Source: Veillonella parvula (lineage in GTDB: Bacteria; Bacillota; Negativicutes; Veillonellales; Veillonellaceae). Taken from it: a stretch of 64,000 nt of DNA. The stretch spans positions 1,906,501 through 1,970,500 of the forward strand of contig NZ_LR778174.1 in NCBI RefSeq assembly GCF_902810435.1, written 5' to 3'. Positions 9,254-17,456 of the stretch are shown here, piece after piece. A program made the position numbers and the translations under genes. Positions within the stretch are counted from its first letter, which is position 1. The number at the start of each line of letters is the position of its first letter. The notes under the pieces are model-generated. The model saw nothing but the letters and a program-made list of their open reading frames with translations, did no database searches and was not told the origin of the DNA.

Positions 9254-9351
9254 TCAATCATCAATCATCAATCATCAATCATCAATCATCAATCATCAAT
9301 CATCAATCATCAATCATCAATCATCAATCATCAATCATCAATCATCAATCA
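9254..9351. repeat. Tandem heptamer repeat, 14 copies of TCAATCA
   Basis: Fourteen perfect copies (98 bp) fill most of the gap between the stop of the alcohol dehydrogenase gene (9358) and the azlC ribosome site (9230-9227). On the minus strand each unit reads TGATTGA, so every copy contributes an ATG followed shortly by TGA. The unit is not a multiple of 3, and such tracts are prone to slippage. Confidence 0.98.
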
Positions 9352-9357
9352 TGTCGA

Positions 9358-10524
9358 TTATAAAGCACGTGTTAAAATTTCGCGAGCCACTTCTGGTGTT
9401 ATGTCACCTTTTTCACCAAGTTGTGTCATGCCATGGTCTTTTAATTGCTTCACAACTGTATCCACAGCTTCTACACCAATACCATAGTCTTTCAAATGCG
9501 TAGATACGCCAAGGGACTCGAAGAATTCACGAGTTTTAGCGATGGCCTTGTCCGCTTTTTCTTCGTTTGTACCTTCTGTAATATGCCATACCCGTGTAGC
9601 ATATTGTGCCAATTTTTCAAGTTTGTCTGCTTTTTTCACTTCTAACAATGCAGGTAATACGATAGCCAATGTAATACCATGGTCAAGATGGTACGCCGCA
9701 GTTAACTCATGGCCAATCAGATGAGTTGCCCAGTCTTGTGGCACGCCGGCACCAATTAAACCATTTAATGCCAATGTAGAGGCCCACACGTGGTTAGCAC
9801 GAATATCGTAGTTTTCTGGATTTTCTACTGTTTCTTTGCCGATTTCAATCATAGTTTTTAAAATACCTTCGCTGAAACGATCTTGAATACGACCTTCTAC
9901 AGGGTATGTTAAATACTGCTCTGTGGTATGCACAAAGGTATCGATAACGCCATTCTTAACTTGTCTTTCAGGCAAGGTGAAAGTCAATGTTGGATCAAGC
10001 ATGGAGAACTTAGGGAATACTAAGCTACTGAATACAGGGTATTTACCGTCACCATAAGTAATAACTGCACCATTGTTCATTTCGGAACCAGTTGCAGGTA
10101 GTGTCATAACTGTGCCAAATGGTAATGGATTTGGTACCATGTCTACCGGAACCTCTGGCACACCAACTTTCATTACCTCAATAACGGGACCATCATAGGT
10201 AGCACCCATAACGATAAGTTTTGTAGCATCTACTACAGAACCGCCGCCTACAGCGAGAACGAAATCTACGCCATGTTCTTTAATGAAAGCTACCGCACGT
10301 TCACAAGTTTCAAGAGATGGGTTTGGCTCAATACCACCAAACTGCTCAACCTTGCGGTTACCAAGAGCTTTCACAATGCGATCAATAAGACCACTGTGCA
10401 CAGCGGAGCCACCACCATAAGTAATGAGCACCTTTGCATCCTTTGGTACCAATGTATCTAATTCATCTAAACGGTCTTTACCAAATACGATATGTGTAGG
10501 GTTATAAAAATCAAAATTATACAT
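9358..10524 (-). CDS. Iron-containing (BDH/YqhD-type) alcohol dehydrogenase
   Basis: A 388-residue group III alcohol dehydrogenase. The metal ligands are visible as Asp195 and His199 (NGVIDTFVHTTEQYL), His268 (ATHLIGHELTAAYH) and His282 (LDHGITLAIVLPA). Dinucleotide-binding glycines lie at GGGSAVHSG and AVGGGSVVDATK. Members of the YqhD/BdhA branch reduce aldehydes or butanal with NADPH and a divalent metal. ATG follows GGAGG with 5-nt spacing. azlC lies downstream on the same strand across the heptamer tract. Confidence 0.93.
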   Translation of the reverse strand: MYNFDFYNPTHIVFGKDRLDELDTLVPKDAKVLITYGGGSAVHSGLIDRIVKALGNRKVEQFGGIEPNPSLETCERAVAFIKEHGVDFVLAVGGGSVVDATKLIVMGATYDGPVIEVMKVGVPEVPVDMVPNPLPFGTVMTLPATGSEMNNGAVITYGDGKYPVFSSLVFPKFSMLDPTLTFTLPERQVKNGVIDTFVHTTEQYLTYPVEGRIQDRFSEGILKTMIEIGKETVENPENYDIRANHVWASTLALNGLIGAGVPQDWATHLIGHELTAAYHLDHGITLAIVLPALLEVKKADKLEKLAQYATRVWHITEGTNEEKADKAIAKTREFFESLGVSTHLKDYGIGVEAVDTVVKQLKDHGMTQLGEKGDITPEVAREILTRAL

Positions 10525-10785
10525 ACATCCTCCATTAATCCGACATATAGATATATGAATCCATATTAGAATTATACAAAAATATTTAAAATATAAATTT
10601 ACTACCTAGCGATCACACATTCAATATAACACATTAATCAATATATTATATTGAATTGTATTATAAATGAGCTAGAATTTCACCATAGTTTTAATCTATA
10701 GCTAACTGATATGCTTTTATCATATACAAATCCCCTTCATCCATGATAGGATATAACCATTATAAGACTTGAAAGGGATGATTAT

Positions 10786-11604
10786 ATGAAATTAAAAACA
10801 TTGTTAGCACCATTACTTATCGGTGCTCTTGCATTTGCTATCGCTGGTTGTGGTAGTACATCAAATCAATCAACACAAACACAAAAAGAAATCAAAATAG
10901 GTGCTACATCTGGTCCTCATGCACAAGTAGCTGAAGCTGTAGCAAAAGAAGCTAAAAAACAAGGAATCGATCTTAAAGTAGTTGAATTCTCAGACTATGT
11001 AACACCTGATAAAGCCCTTGCAGATGGCGATATTCAACTGAATGCTTATCAACATGTACCATTTATGGAAAACTTTAACAAACAAAATGGTTCCAACTTA
11101 GTAGCAATCGGTAAAACAATTTTGGTGCGTATGGGCTTATATAGTAATAGTGTACACAGCGTACAAGATGTACCTGAAGGCGCTACTGTTTCTATCCCAA
11201 ATGACCCTACTAATGGTGGTCGTGCATTAGCATTATTAGCTAAAGCTGGATTAATTACGTTAAAAGATGGTGTCGGCTTCAAAGCAACAGTTGCAGATAT
11301 CACATCTAACCCGAAGAATATAAAGATTCAAGAACTAGAAGCAGCTCAATTACCTCGTAGTCTAGATGATGTAACAATTGCAGTTATTCCAATGAACTAT
11401 GTGCAAAGTGCTGGTCTTAGTGTAGAAAAACAAGGTTTCTTCTTCGAATCTAAAGATGAACCACTAACAGTTATCGTACTTGCAGTTCGTAGTGAAGACA
11501 AAGACAACGAAACATACAAAAAAATTGCAGATATTTACAAATCTGATGCTATTAAACAATACATCGACGAAACATTCAAAGGCACTATTACAACTGCCAA
11601 TTAA
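10786..11604 (+). CDS. metQ: MetQ/NlpA-family D-methionine-binding lipoprotein
   Basis: A 272-residue lipoprotein; signal MKLKTLLAPLLIGALAFAIA with lipidated Cys22 in the box IAGC. The mature part starts KEIKIGATSGPHAQVAE and contains GDIQLNAYQHVPFMENFN and IPNDPTNGGRALALLAKAG, hallmarks of the NLPA family that feeds methionine to the MetNI ABC transporter. No metN or metI gene is adjacent, so this is a detached or paralogous binding protein. The ribosome site is GAAAGGGATG. No S-box (SAM) riboswitch could be recognised in the 260 bp upstream. A strong terminator follows. Confidence 0.92.
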   Translation: MKLKTLLAPLLIGALAFAIAGCGSTSNQSTQTQKEIKIGATSGPHAQVAEAVAKEAKKQGIDLKVVEFSDYVTPDKALADGDIQLNAYQHVPFMENFNKQNGSNLVAIGKTILVRMGLYSNSVHSVQDVPEGATVSIPNDPTNGGRALALLAKAGLITLKDGVGFKATVADITSNPKNIKIQELEAAQLPRSLDDVTIAVIPMNYVQSAGLSVEKQGFFFESKDEPLTVIVLAVRSEDKDNETYKKIADIYKSDAIKQYIDETFKGTITTAN

Positions 11605-11636
11605 TAAAGTTTATATCGTCACTATATAACTAAAAA

Positions 11637-11673
11637 GAGATACCCCAATGATTACAATCATTGGGGCATCTCT
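11637..11673. terminator. Bidirectional terminator between metQ and the nitroreductase
   Basis: Long stem (AGAGAT plus CCCCAATGAT with ATCATTGGGG plus ATCTCT, one internal mismatch), TACA loop, A tract before and T tract after. It serves both convergent genes. Confidence 0.92.
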
Positions 11674-11676
11674 TTT

Positions 11677-12492
11677 TTACTCTTCTGTATCAAATGTAAC
11701 ATCTAATGGTTGACGCTCTACAATATTGCGATATCGTACTTTAGGATATCCCATAAGAATGCCACCAGCTACAATTTTATCATCAGGTACACCTAATTCA
11801 TCTAATAATGGTTGGTATTCAGCTTCTCCAGCATGTTCAAAAAAGCCTGCCCAACAAGTACCAAGGCCTAAAGTCGGCGCATATAGCTCAGCATAAGACA
11901 AGCAAGAGTGACCACTATCATGGGTACGATGAATATCTTTTTTAGAGCCAATTGCCACGACGAGAGCCGGCGCATCGCGCAAGATATACTCCTTGCCTTT
12001 ATCTACTTCTGCTTGAGCCGCACGAGCATAAAGGCGCATAATTGGCACTGTTTTTGCAGCTAAATGCATCCACTCTAGAACGAGATCAGCAATACGGCGT
12101 AACGTTTGTTTATCTCGGATTACTATATACGAAATACCTTGTGTGTTAGTTGCTGTTGGCGCCATTCTTGCAACGTTTAGCACTTTGCGAATGAGCTCTA
12201 CAGGGACTGGTTTATTTTGATAGTTACGAATAGAGCGACGACTACGCATAAATAGTTCAGCTTGCTCAGGCGTTAACTTAGGTTCCTTTGTAATATCGAT
12301 TTGCTCTTTACGCGGTGTCATATCGCTATCAAGAGCAAGCGTTGGGCATACGGAAATACAATGCCCACAGGAGATACAACCTCCCCTGCCAGTTACAGGT
12401 CCAGCATCGGACATCACCAGCAATCCTGTCGGACAGTCAGCAACGCAAAGGCCGCATCGTGTACAGACTTCTGTATTGACGGTAAATAACAT
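11677..12492 (-). CDS. Nitroreductase-family protein with N-terminal 2[4Fe-4S] ferredoxin domain
   Basis: ATG at 12492 is preceded by GGAGG with 8-nt spacing, giving 271 residues; a longer TTG-started version would cover that ribosome site. The N-terminus has two clusters, CTRCGLCVADCP and CISCGHCISVCP. From about residue 75 an FMN nitroreductase fold follows (RSRRSIRNYQNKPV, ARMAPTATNTQGISY, GTCWAGFFEHAGE). This fusion is common in anaerobes; it probably takes low-potential electrons from other Fe-S carriers to a flavin, but the acceptor is unknown. Upstream lies a large repeat cluster. Confidence 0.9.
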   Translation of the reverse strand: MLFTVNTEVCTRCGLCVADCPTGLLVMSDAGPVTGRGGCISCGHCISVCPTLALDSDMTPRKEQIDITKEPKLTPEQAELFMRSRRSIRNYQNKPVPVELIRKVLNVARMAPTATNTQGISYIVIRDKQTLRRIADLVLEWMHLAAKTVPIMRLYARAAQAEVDKGKEYILRDAPALVVAIGSKKDIHRTHDSGHSCLSYAELYAPTLGLGTCWAGFFEHAGEAEYQPLLDELGVPDDKIVAGGILMGYPKVRYRNIVERQPLDVTFDTEE

Positions 12493-12602
12493 CTGAATAT
12501 CCTCCAAATACTACTATAAAGCCTATTATAACATACAAAATCAAGTCATATCTAGTTTTAAACAATTATTCTAACTGTATTGGGACTCAACTAACATTTG
12601 TT

Positions 12603-12764
12603 CATTTGCTTTTAGGATGGGGCCCCGTCTCGTTAATACAACTTGGTAAAAAAAGTAAGAATACGCTTGCTTGCTCCGTTCTTCGCAAAGTCGCTGCACA
12701 AGCGTATTCTTACTTTTTTATCACTGTATTTATAAAGATGTCCCATCCAAAAGCGTAAATAATC
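12603..12764. repeat. Nested inverted-repeat element 1
   Basis: Outer arms: GCTTTTAGGATGGGG at about 12608-12622, and its imperfect complement around 12743-12758 (CCCATCCAAAAGC). Inside is a perfect 21-bp stem, 12649-12669 with 12699-12719, flanked by an A tract and a T tract. The 29-nt loop contains the 26-nt core (12673-12698) that recurs in the two other copies nearby, here in inverted orientation. It may act as a terminator, but its organisation is more elaborate than needed for that. Confidence 0.8.
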
Positions 12765-12876
12765 TAGCTAATACTTATGTAGCCCCATTACAATTACACC
12801 TTGAAACAAATCATAGAAAACACTATCATTTTACACATTATAATAAACTTTATAGTAGTGACGCCATGCCCACCGT

Positions 12877-12937
12877 GACGGAAGGACTAGCCTACGGCTA
12901 GTCTTGATAGTAATTTAGTCAAAATTACTTGGCCGTC
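12877..12937. other. Possible three-way-junction structured element
   Basis: A 5-bp outer stem (GACGG 12877-12881 with CCGTC 12933-12937) encloses two perfect 8-bp hairpins, GACTAGCC/GGCTAGTC (12885-12903) and AGTAATTT/AAATTACT (12909-12929). It lies in the gene-free gap between the nitroreductase start and the reductase end. I cannot match it to a known RNA family; it may be part of the repeat cluster. Confidence 0.4.
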
Positions 12938-12950
12938 TCTCCCCTCCCCC

Positions 12951-13002
12951 TATTATATAAAAGCAGATTGAGTAAATATCCAATGTAGCTTGTGATGGGG
13001 CT
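12951..13002. repeat. Flanking repeat, copy A
   Basis: A 52-bp segment (containing TGAGTAAATAT and GTAGCTTGTGATGGG) that recurs almost unchanged at 13141-13192 (copy B, same orientation, a handful of mismatches) and in inverted form at 13305-13375 (copy C). Confidence 0.85.
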
Positions 13003-13082
13003 ACTCTGTATATTAGCAGAGTAAGTCGCTTGCTATGGGACTAATTTACATCAGGTGTTATAAAAATGAAACTGGATACCCC

Positions 13083-13108
13083 TGCAGCGACTTTACGAAG
13101 GACGGAGC
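13083..13108. repeat. Core repeat copy with degenerate arms
   Basis: A copy of the 26-nt core with two substitutions. The flanks GAAACTGGATACCCC and GAAATACCTAGTTTT are only partly complementary, so its stem has decayed compared with the copies at 12649-12719 and 13211-13283. Confidence 0.75.
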
Positions 13109-13140
13109 AAAGAAATACCTAGTTTTCTAAAAGCTTCCCC

Positions 13141-13375
13141 CATCATATAAAAGCATATTGAGTAAATATCAGATGTAGCTTGTGATGGGACTGGTTAATA
13201 GCAGACGCTCAAATAATAAAAAGAGTTCCCTATGCAGCGACTTTGCGAAGAACGGAGCAAAGAGGGAACTCTTTTTATTATTTATTAAGTTGTCGCAATC
13301 TAAGTGGGCCCCATCACAAGCAACCCAAACATATTTACGCAAATGCTTTTACATATTTACTCAAATGCTTTTATA
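13141..13375. repeat. Nested inverted-repeat element 2
   Basis: Copy B (13141-13192) and inverted copy C (13305-13375) form the outer arms. Between them is a perfect 21-bp stem (13211-13231 with 13263-13283) whose sequence is unrelated to that of element 1. Its 31-nt loop holds the identical 26-nt core (13233-13258). The right end of copy C overlaps the last codons and stop of the sulfite reductase gene, and a 22-bp unit (AAAAGCATTTGAGTAAATAT and neighbours) is duplicated in tandem there. The minus-strand T tract after the inner stem would let it serve as the reductase terminator. Confidence 0.85.
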
Positions 13376-14910
13376 AGTTCCATGTATTGCGCTTTGTGTG
13401 TCATTCTCCATGTCCCAAAGTCTGGTTCTGGGGATTCGTTCAGAATATTTGCCAAAGATTCCAAAAATTCTGGAATTTTTGTAGCTACAATATTGCCGGC
13501 CATTTTACCGAAGTTTTCAGAGCCCATGTGTTCTGAGCCACCGTCTACAAGAATAAATGCTACCATAGGTTTCTTATCTACTAATTTTACAGCACCATGG
13601 AAGCCAATTTCGCCGATTTGGTGTGTACCACAGGAGTGTGGGCAACCAGATATATGTAAACGAGGTAGTTTTCTTGTATCTACGCCCTTTTCTTCAAGGT
13701 GTGCGAAGATATCTTTCAAAAGACCGTTAGAGTCTTGCATTCCAATCTGACATATAGTAGAACCAACGCAAGATACGGAACGGCGGAAATCATTTTTAGC
13801 ACTGTCATCAGTTAATTCCGCAATTTTGCGTGCTTCATCAGCGGTGAGATTGATGAAGAACAATGCTTGGTCTGGCGCAATACGTGCTTCTACTTGATCA
13901 AGTGTCACCGCATAGTCAAGGGCCGCCAGCAAGTGTTCAACGTTCGCATCGCCACCTGCCGGATGATATTCTACATAGTATAACCCGTCTTGTTTTTGAC
14001 GGTGAATACGATAATTTTCCACAGAATCATCACGCTTACCAGTTTTTGTAATTTCATAAGCGTAATCAGCCGGATTAATACTTAGGTGTTCTACTTCTTT
14101 TACCATAGCTAGGGTTTCTTCATAGATCTTGATGAAAGCTTCCGCCCCACCCATTTCAGCAGGCATGTAACGAGTACGAGCCTTACCGCGGTTTTTGAAG
14201 TTACCATGGTTAGCAAAGACCATAAGCATAGCTTTCACATGGTACAAAACATCCTCAGGCGCTACATCATGTGCCACCGGAATACCAATACGAGGATTAG
14301 GACCAATACCGCCACAAGCATACACATCAAAAGTATTGTGTTTTGTTAAATTAAAACCTAGGTCCTTGAACGTAGAATGTGGGGTACTATCAAAACCATT
14401 ATCTATGCCCATTTTAAATTTGCGAGGAATCTTGATATAGAACATTTGCTCCATAAGAAATTCGCTAATTGCTGTTGCATACGGCGTAATATCTAGAGTT
14501 TCACGAGGATCAATGCCGCGTAAAATACTAGCCACCACATTGGGATTATCACCACCAGCACCACGGTTGTAAATACCGTGATCATAACATTCCTTATAGA
14601 GCTTTAATATTGTATCACCATCGAGGCCGTGCATTTGTAAGCATTGGCCGGTAGTGAAATGTACGTGTTGTAGGTTATATTTACGAATGGAGTCCGCTAA
14701 AAACTGCATGTGCTCGCGCGTCATGCGGCCACCATTGAAACGCCAACGGCTCATACCAGTATTTGCACCGCGCTCAGCGTAACTACCATAGGCACCAGAC
14801 TGTCCTTTATAATCTGCAATAGATAGTTCTTTCTTATAGAACTTATGTGTCATATCCTCAAACTTTGGATAATCTGCAATTAATCGATCTTTCAACTCTT
14901 GTGTAATCAT
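13357..14910 (-). CDS. Siroheme sulfite/nitrite reductase hemoprotein
   Basis: A 517-residue protein of the nitrite/sulfite reductase family with two ferredoxin-like half repeats. The [4Fe-4S]-siroheme ligands are visible as CVGSTIC and, about 40 residues on, CPHSC in LHISGCPHSCGTHQIGEIGF; siroheme-pocket arginines are in RGANTGMSRWRFNGG and KARTRYMPAEMGG. It would carry out six-electron reduction of sulfite to sulfide or nitrite to ammonia using ferredoxin; which substrate is preferred cannot be decided here. No assimilation partner genes adjoin. The 3' end lies inside a repeat arm: its last residues (LIKAFE) and stop are part of a sequence found in several copies nearby. Confidence 0.88.
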   Translation of the reverse strand: MITQELKDRLIADYPKFEDMTHKFYKKELSIADYKGQSGAYGSYAERGANTGMSRWRFNGGRMTREHMQFLADSIRKYNLQHVHFTTGQCLQMHGLDGDTILKLYKECYDHGIYNRGAGGDNPNVVASILRGIDPRETLDITPYATAISEFLMEQMFYIKIPRKFKMGIDNGFDSTPHSTFKDLGFNLTKHNTFDVYACGGIGPNPRIGIPVAHDVAPEDVLYHVKAMLMVFANHGNFKNRGKARTRYMPAEMGGAEAFIKIYEETLAMVKEVEHLSINPADYAYEITKTGKRDDSVENYRIHRQKQDGLYYVEYHPAGGDANVEHLLAALDYAVTLDQVEARIAPDQALFFINLTADEARKIAELTDDSAKNDFRRSVSCVGSTICQIGMQDSNGLLKDIFAHLEEKGVDTRKLPRLHISGCPHSCGTHQIGEIGFHGAVKLVDKKPMVAFILVDGGSEHMGSENFGKMAGNIVATKIPEFLESLANILNESPEPDFGTWRMTHKAQYMELIKAFE

Positions 14911-15080
14911 ACTATTACCCTCTTGGCTTATATTTATTAAGCATAATTCGTAACTTTATAACGCTTAGTATACCATATATGCATAAGTATATTAGTAGCT
15001 AAGCTCACAATTTCAATACCGATTCTTAATAATATAGTTTACAATCTGTAATAATTATCACTTTTAAAAAGGCAAAAGAA

Positions 15081-15119
15081 GCTGTAACCAAATGTGGTTT
15101 TACCACATTCAGCTACAGC
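15081..15119 (-). terminator. Terminator of the symporter gene
   Basis: An interrupted stem (GCTGTA, then AATGTGG with CCACATT, then TACAGC) located 40 bp past the symporter stop, followed on the minus strand by TTCTTTTGCC. Confidence 0.7.
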
Positions 15120-15159
15120 CCCTTTTTATAATAATTATATGATTAAGTGTTGCTAGTTT

Positions 15160-16551
15160 TTATACGCGACCTTCGTTAGGATTATTGTATGCATCCTTAT
15201 CGATGGTTCCCATAATTTTGTCTACTACCAAAGCATTTGTTAATGACCCAGATACGTTCAAACATGTACGTCCCATGTCAATCAATGGATCGATAGCTAA
15301 AATTGGGCTAATGGAGGTGAAGTACGCTCCAAGTCCTGTACCACTAAGGGATACAGATGCCGCCATTGTAGCCGTACCTGGCACGCCTGCGATACCAACA
15401 GAACCAATAGCAATAACGATAACACTCATGATATACATAGTCATATCGAATGGAATATTGGCTACATTAGAGATGTACACCACCACAAGTGCTGGGAACA
15501 CGCCCGCACAACCTTGCATGCCCGCAGTAGTACCGAAGGAAGCTACTGTATTAGCAGTTGTAGCATTTACACCAAGACGTTTTGTCAAAGTCTCTACAGT
15601 TAATGGCAATACCCCCATCGAAGAACGAGAAGTGAACGCCAATAAGAGTGGTGCTTTCGCTTTCTTGAAGTATGTAATCGGATTGTAGCCAAAGCTAGTA
15701 ATCAAGATTGCTTGTACAACAAACATAATCAAAAGACCAACGTAAAGCAATACTACGAACAAGCCCATATCAAGAATAGCTTGTACACCGCGTGTTGCCA
15801 ATGTAGAAGCTAACAAAGCAACTACACCATATGGCATAAGACCAATGATGAAATCAGCTACCCAAGAAATCAATTGGTGAAGTTCATCAAATAGTTTTGT
15901 GAACACCTCCATAGAGTTTGTCCCTGTTTGTTTTAACAGACGAGCTACGCTACCCAAAATAATTGCAAATACAACAATGCCGATAACATTTGTTTCAGCA
16001 GCCGCTTGAATTGGATTGCTTGGAATTAGTGCTCGGAATGTGTCAACCATAGGTTTGATTTCACGAATCTTCTTACCAGATTCAACAATATCAAAACCTT
16101 GACCTAAACCGAAGGCATTCCCCAAAATTAGGCCGACTATAGCAGCAACGGCTACCATGCCGAGATTTGTAGAAATCATAGCAACTACTAACTTTTTAAG
16201 GTTAGCACCTGCCTCCATGTGCAAAATAACGTGAACAATAGAGATAAAAACGATAGGAATAACAAGCATGCGGATTAAGTCGATGAAACCGCCCCCTACG
16301 AGAGAGAACCACTTTGTACTTTCCTTGATGTAAACCACTTTGGATGGATCATCAGGGAAGCCTGCAATAATTTGGACCGCTATACCAAGTACGGCACCAG
16401 CAATAGTACCAATAATAACAAGATTACCGAAGGATGTGCCCTTGCGTTGCAATACATAAATACCAATTAACACGAGCACAAACACCGCGATAATACCAAT
16501 ACTTAGTGGATTGCTTAACATGAGGTAATCTGTAAAGAATGGAATATTCAT
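15160..16551 (-). CDS. Dicarboxylate/amino acid:cation symporter, TcyP-like (L-cystine)
   Basis: A 463-residue member of the DAACS/GltPh family with eight or so membrane helices. The reentrant-loop signatures are visible: AFTSRSSMGVLPLTVETL (HP1) and GVPGTATMAASVSLSGTGLG (HP2), as well as NTVASFGTTAGMQGCAGVFPAL in helix 7. The extended N-terminal part with two extra hydrophobic stretches resembles Firmicute L-cystine symporters (TcyP). Import of cystine or a dicarboxylate driven by Na+ or H+ is the family role; the substrate is inferred. It is a single-gene unit bounded by terminators on both sides. Confidence 0.87.
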   Translation of the reverse strand: MNIPFFTDYLMLSNPLSIGIIAVFVLVLIGIYVLQRKGTSFGNLVIIGTIAGAVLGIAVQIIAGFPDDPSKVVYIKESTKWFSLVGGGFIDLIRMLVIPIVFISIVHVILHMEAGANLKKLVVAMISTNLGMVAVAAIVGLILGNAFGLGQGFDIVESGKKIREIKPMVDTFRALIPSNPIQAAAETNVIGIVVFAIILGSVARLLKQTGTNSMEVFTKLFDELHQLISWVADFIIGLMPYGVVALLASTLATRGVQAILDMGLFVVLLYVGLLIMFVVQAILITSFGYNPITYFKKAKAPLLLAFTSRSSMGVLPLTVETLTKRLGVNATTANTVASFGTTAGMQGCAGVFPALVVVYISNVANIPFDMTMYIMSVIVIAIGSVGIAGVPGTATMAASVSLSGTGLGAYFTSISPILAIDPLIDMGRTCLNVSGSLTNALVVDKIMGTIDKDAYNNPNEGRV

Positions 16552-16675
16552 AATACACCTCTTTAATTCATATCACAACAATAGGTTATGAACTTAGTAT
16601 AGCATATATCGAAAAAAATACAAGTATAATATTTAATTTTTGGTAACATTTAATGTATTCTGTAATATATACACC

Positions 16676-16708
16676 AAAAAGGCGATTTTCCAGAAGAAAA
16701 TCGCCTTT
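16676..16708 (-). terminator. Terminator of the lutABC operon
   Basis: A 13-bp perfect stem (AAAGGCGATTTTC with GAAAATCGCCTTT), 5-nt loop, then TTTTT on the minus strand, 20 bp after the lutC stop. Confidence 0.9.
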
Positions 16709-16727
16709 AGTAAATCTAGCTATTATA

Positions 16728-17456
16728 TTATCTGTTAACTAAGATATAAGTTACTTGGATAGGACCATGAGCACCATCTACAGTTACCAATTCGATATCT
16801 GCCGTACGGGACGGACCAGAAATCAAGCAGATATTTGTAGGGAACTTAGCTGGATCGTTGTGATACCGTTCAGCCAAATGTTCCATTGTTTGTGTCATGC
16901 GAGGGTTGATTGTATCAGTATACAACACAGCAATATGTGTTGTAGGCAACAAGCTAATCGCACGGCCAGAGTCCTCACCAGAAGCTTGTACTACAGTAGC
17001 AGTCTCCGCAATACCGCAGTATGGGAATGTAATACCAATATCAGCATTAGCAGTATTAGAAATACATTCTTCACGACCTTTAGCTGGATCCCATTGGAAG
17101 TATGTACGAGTGCCACCATTATTAGCTGCATCTTGTTCGAACAATTCTTTTAATTTATATTCTTCTACTTCAGGAGAGCTTGGGAATACAATTTTACCGT
17201 TTCCCCAGTCTTCGATAGCTGCAAAAATTGTTTCACCTAGTTTGTCAGGTGTAGTTTCAACGAATTTTGTACCAACACGTTGACATTGTTCCTTAAACAT
17301 TGTCAAAATTTGATCCCGACTCAAATCTTGGAACATAGTTTCTTGAGGACCATGGCTATAATCAAAGCCTTCTACAAAAGCAGGGCACATTTCTTGATCA
17401 CGGCCTAATGCACGAGATAAACGTGCAATAAATTGATTACGTTTAGCTACATCCAT
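16728..17456 (-). CDS. lutC: Lactate utilisation protein C (LUD domain)
   Basis: A 242-residue LUD-domain protein, last gene of lutABC. The LUD core is seen in NTANADIGITFPYCGIAETATVV and SLLPTTHIAVLYTDTINPRMTQ, and the C-terminal NICLISGPSRTADIELV is characteristic. With LutA and LutB it forms an L-lactate oxidising complex that passes electrons from lactate to the respiratory chain or a carrier. Its ATG overlaps the lutB TAA by one base (TAATG), so translation is coupled. Confidence 0.93.
   Translation of the reverse strand: MDVAKRNQFIARLSRALGRDQEMCPAFVEGFDYSHGPQETMFQDLSRDQILTMFKEQCQRVGTKFVETTPDKLGETIFAAIEDWGNGKIVFPSSPEVEEYKLKELFEQDAANNGGTRTYFQWDPAKGREECISNTANADIGITFPYCGIAETATVVQASGEDSGRAISLLPTTHIAVLYTDTINPRMTQTMEHLAERYHNDPAKFPTNICLISGPSRTADIELVTVDGAHGPIQVTYILVNR

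Noticed and set aside
9254-9351. CRISPR-like array
   Set aside because: The units are contiguous 7-mers without spacers; no cas genes are present.
9198-9503. Plus-strand open frame across the heptamer tract encoding a repeated SSIINHQ peptide
   Set aside because: It is produced by the heptamer periodicity (21 bp = 7 residues) and has no ribosome site; both ends run antisense into azlC and the alcohol dehydrogenase gene.
10525-10785. SAM (S-box) riboswitch or T-box upstream of metQ
   Set aside because: No conserved S-box or T-box sequence and no antiterminator structure was recognised; the region is plain AT-rich DNA.
12603-13375. The 26-nt core as a DNA-uptake sequence for natural transformation
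   Set aside because: Uptake sequences are short and scattered; here only three copies were found in 64 kb, all within 600 bp.
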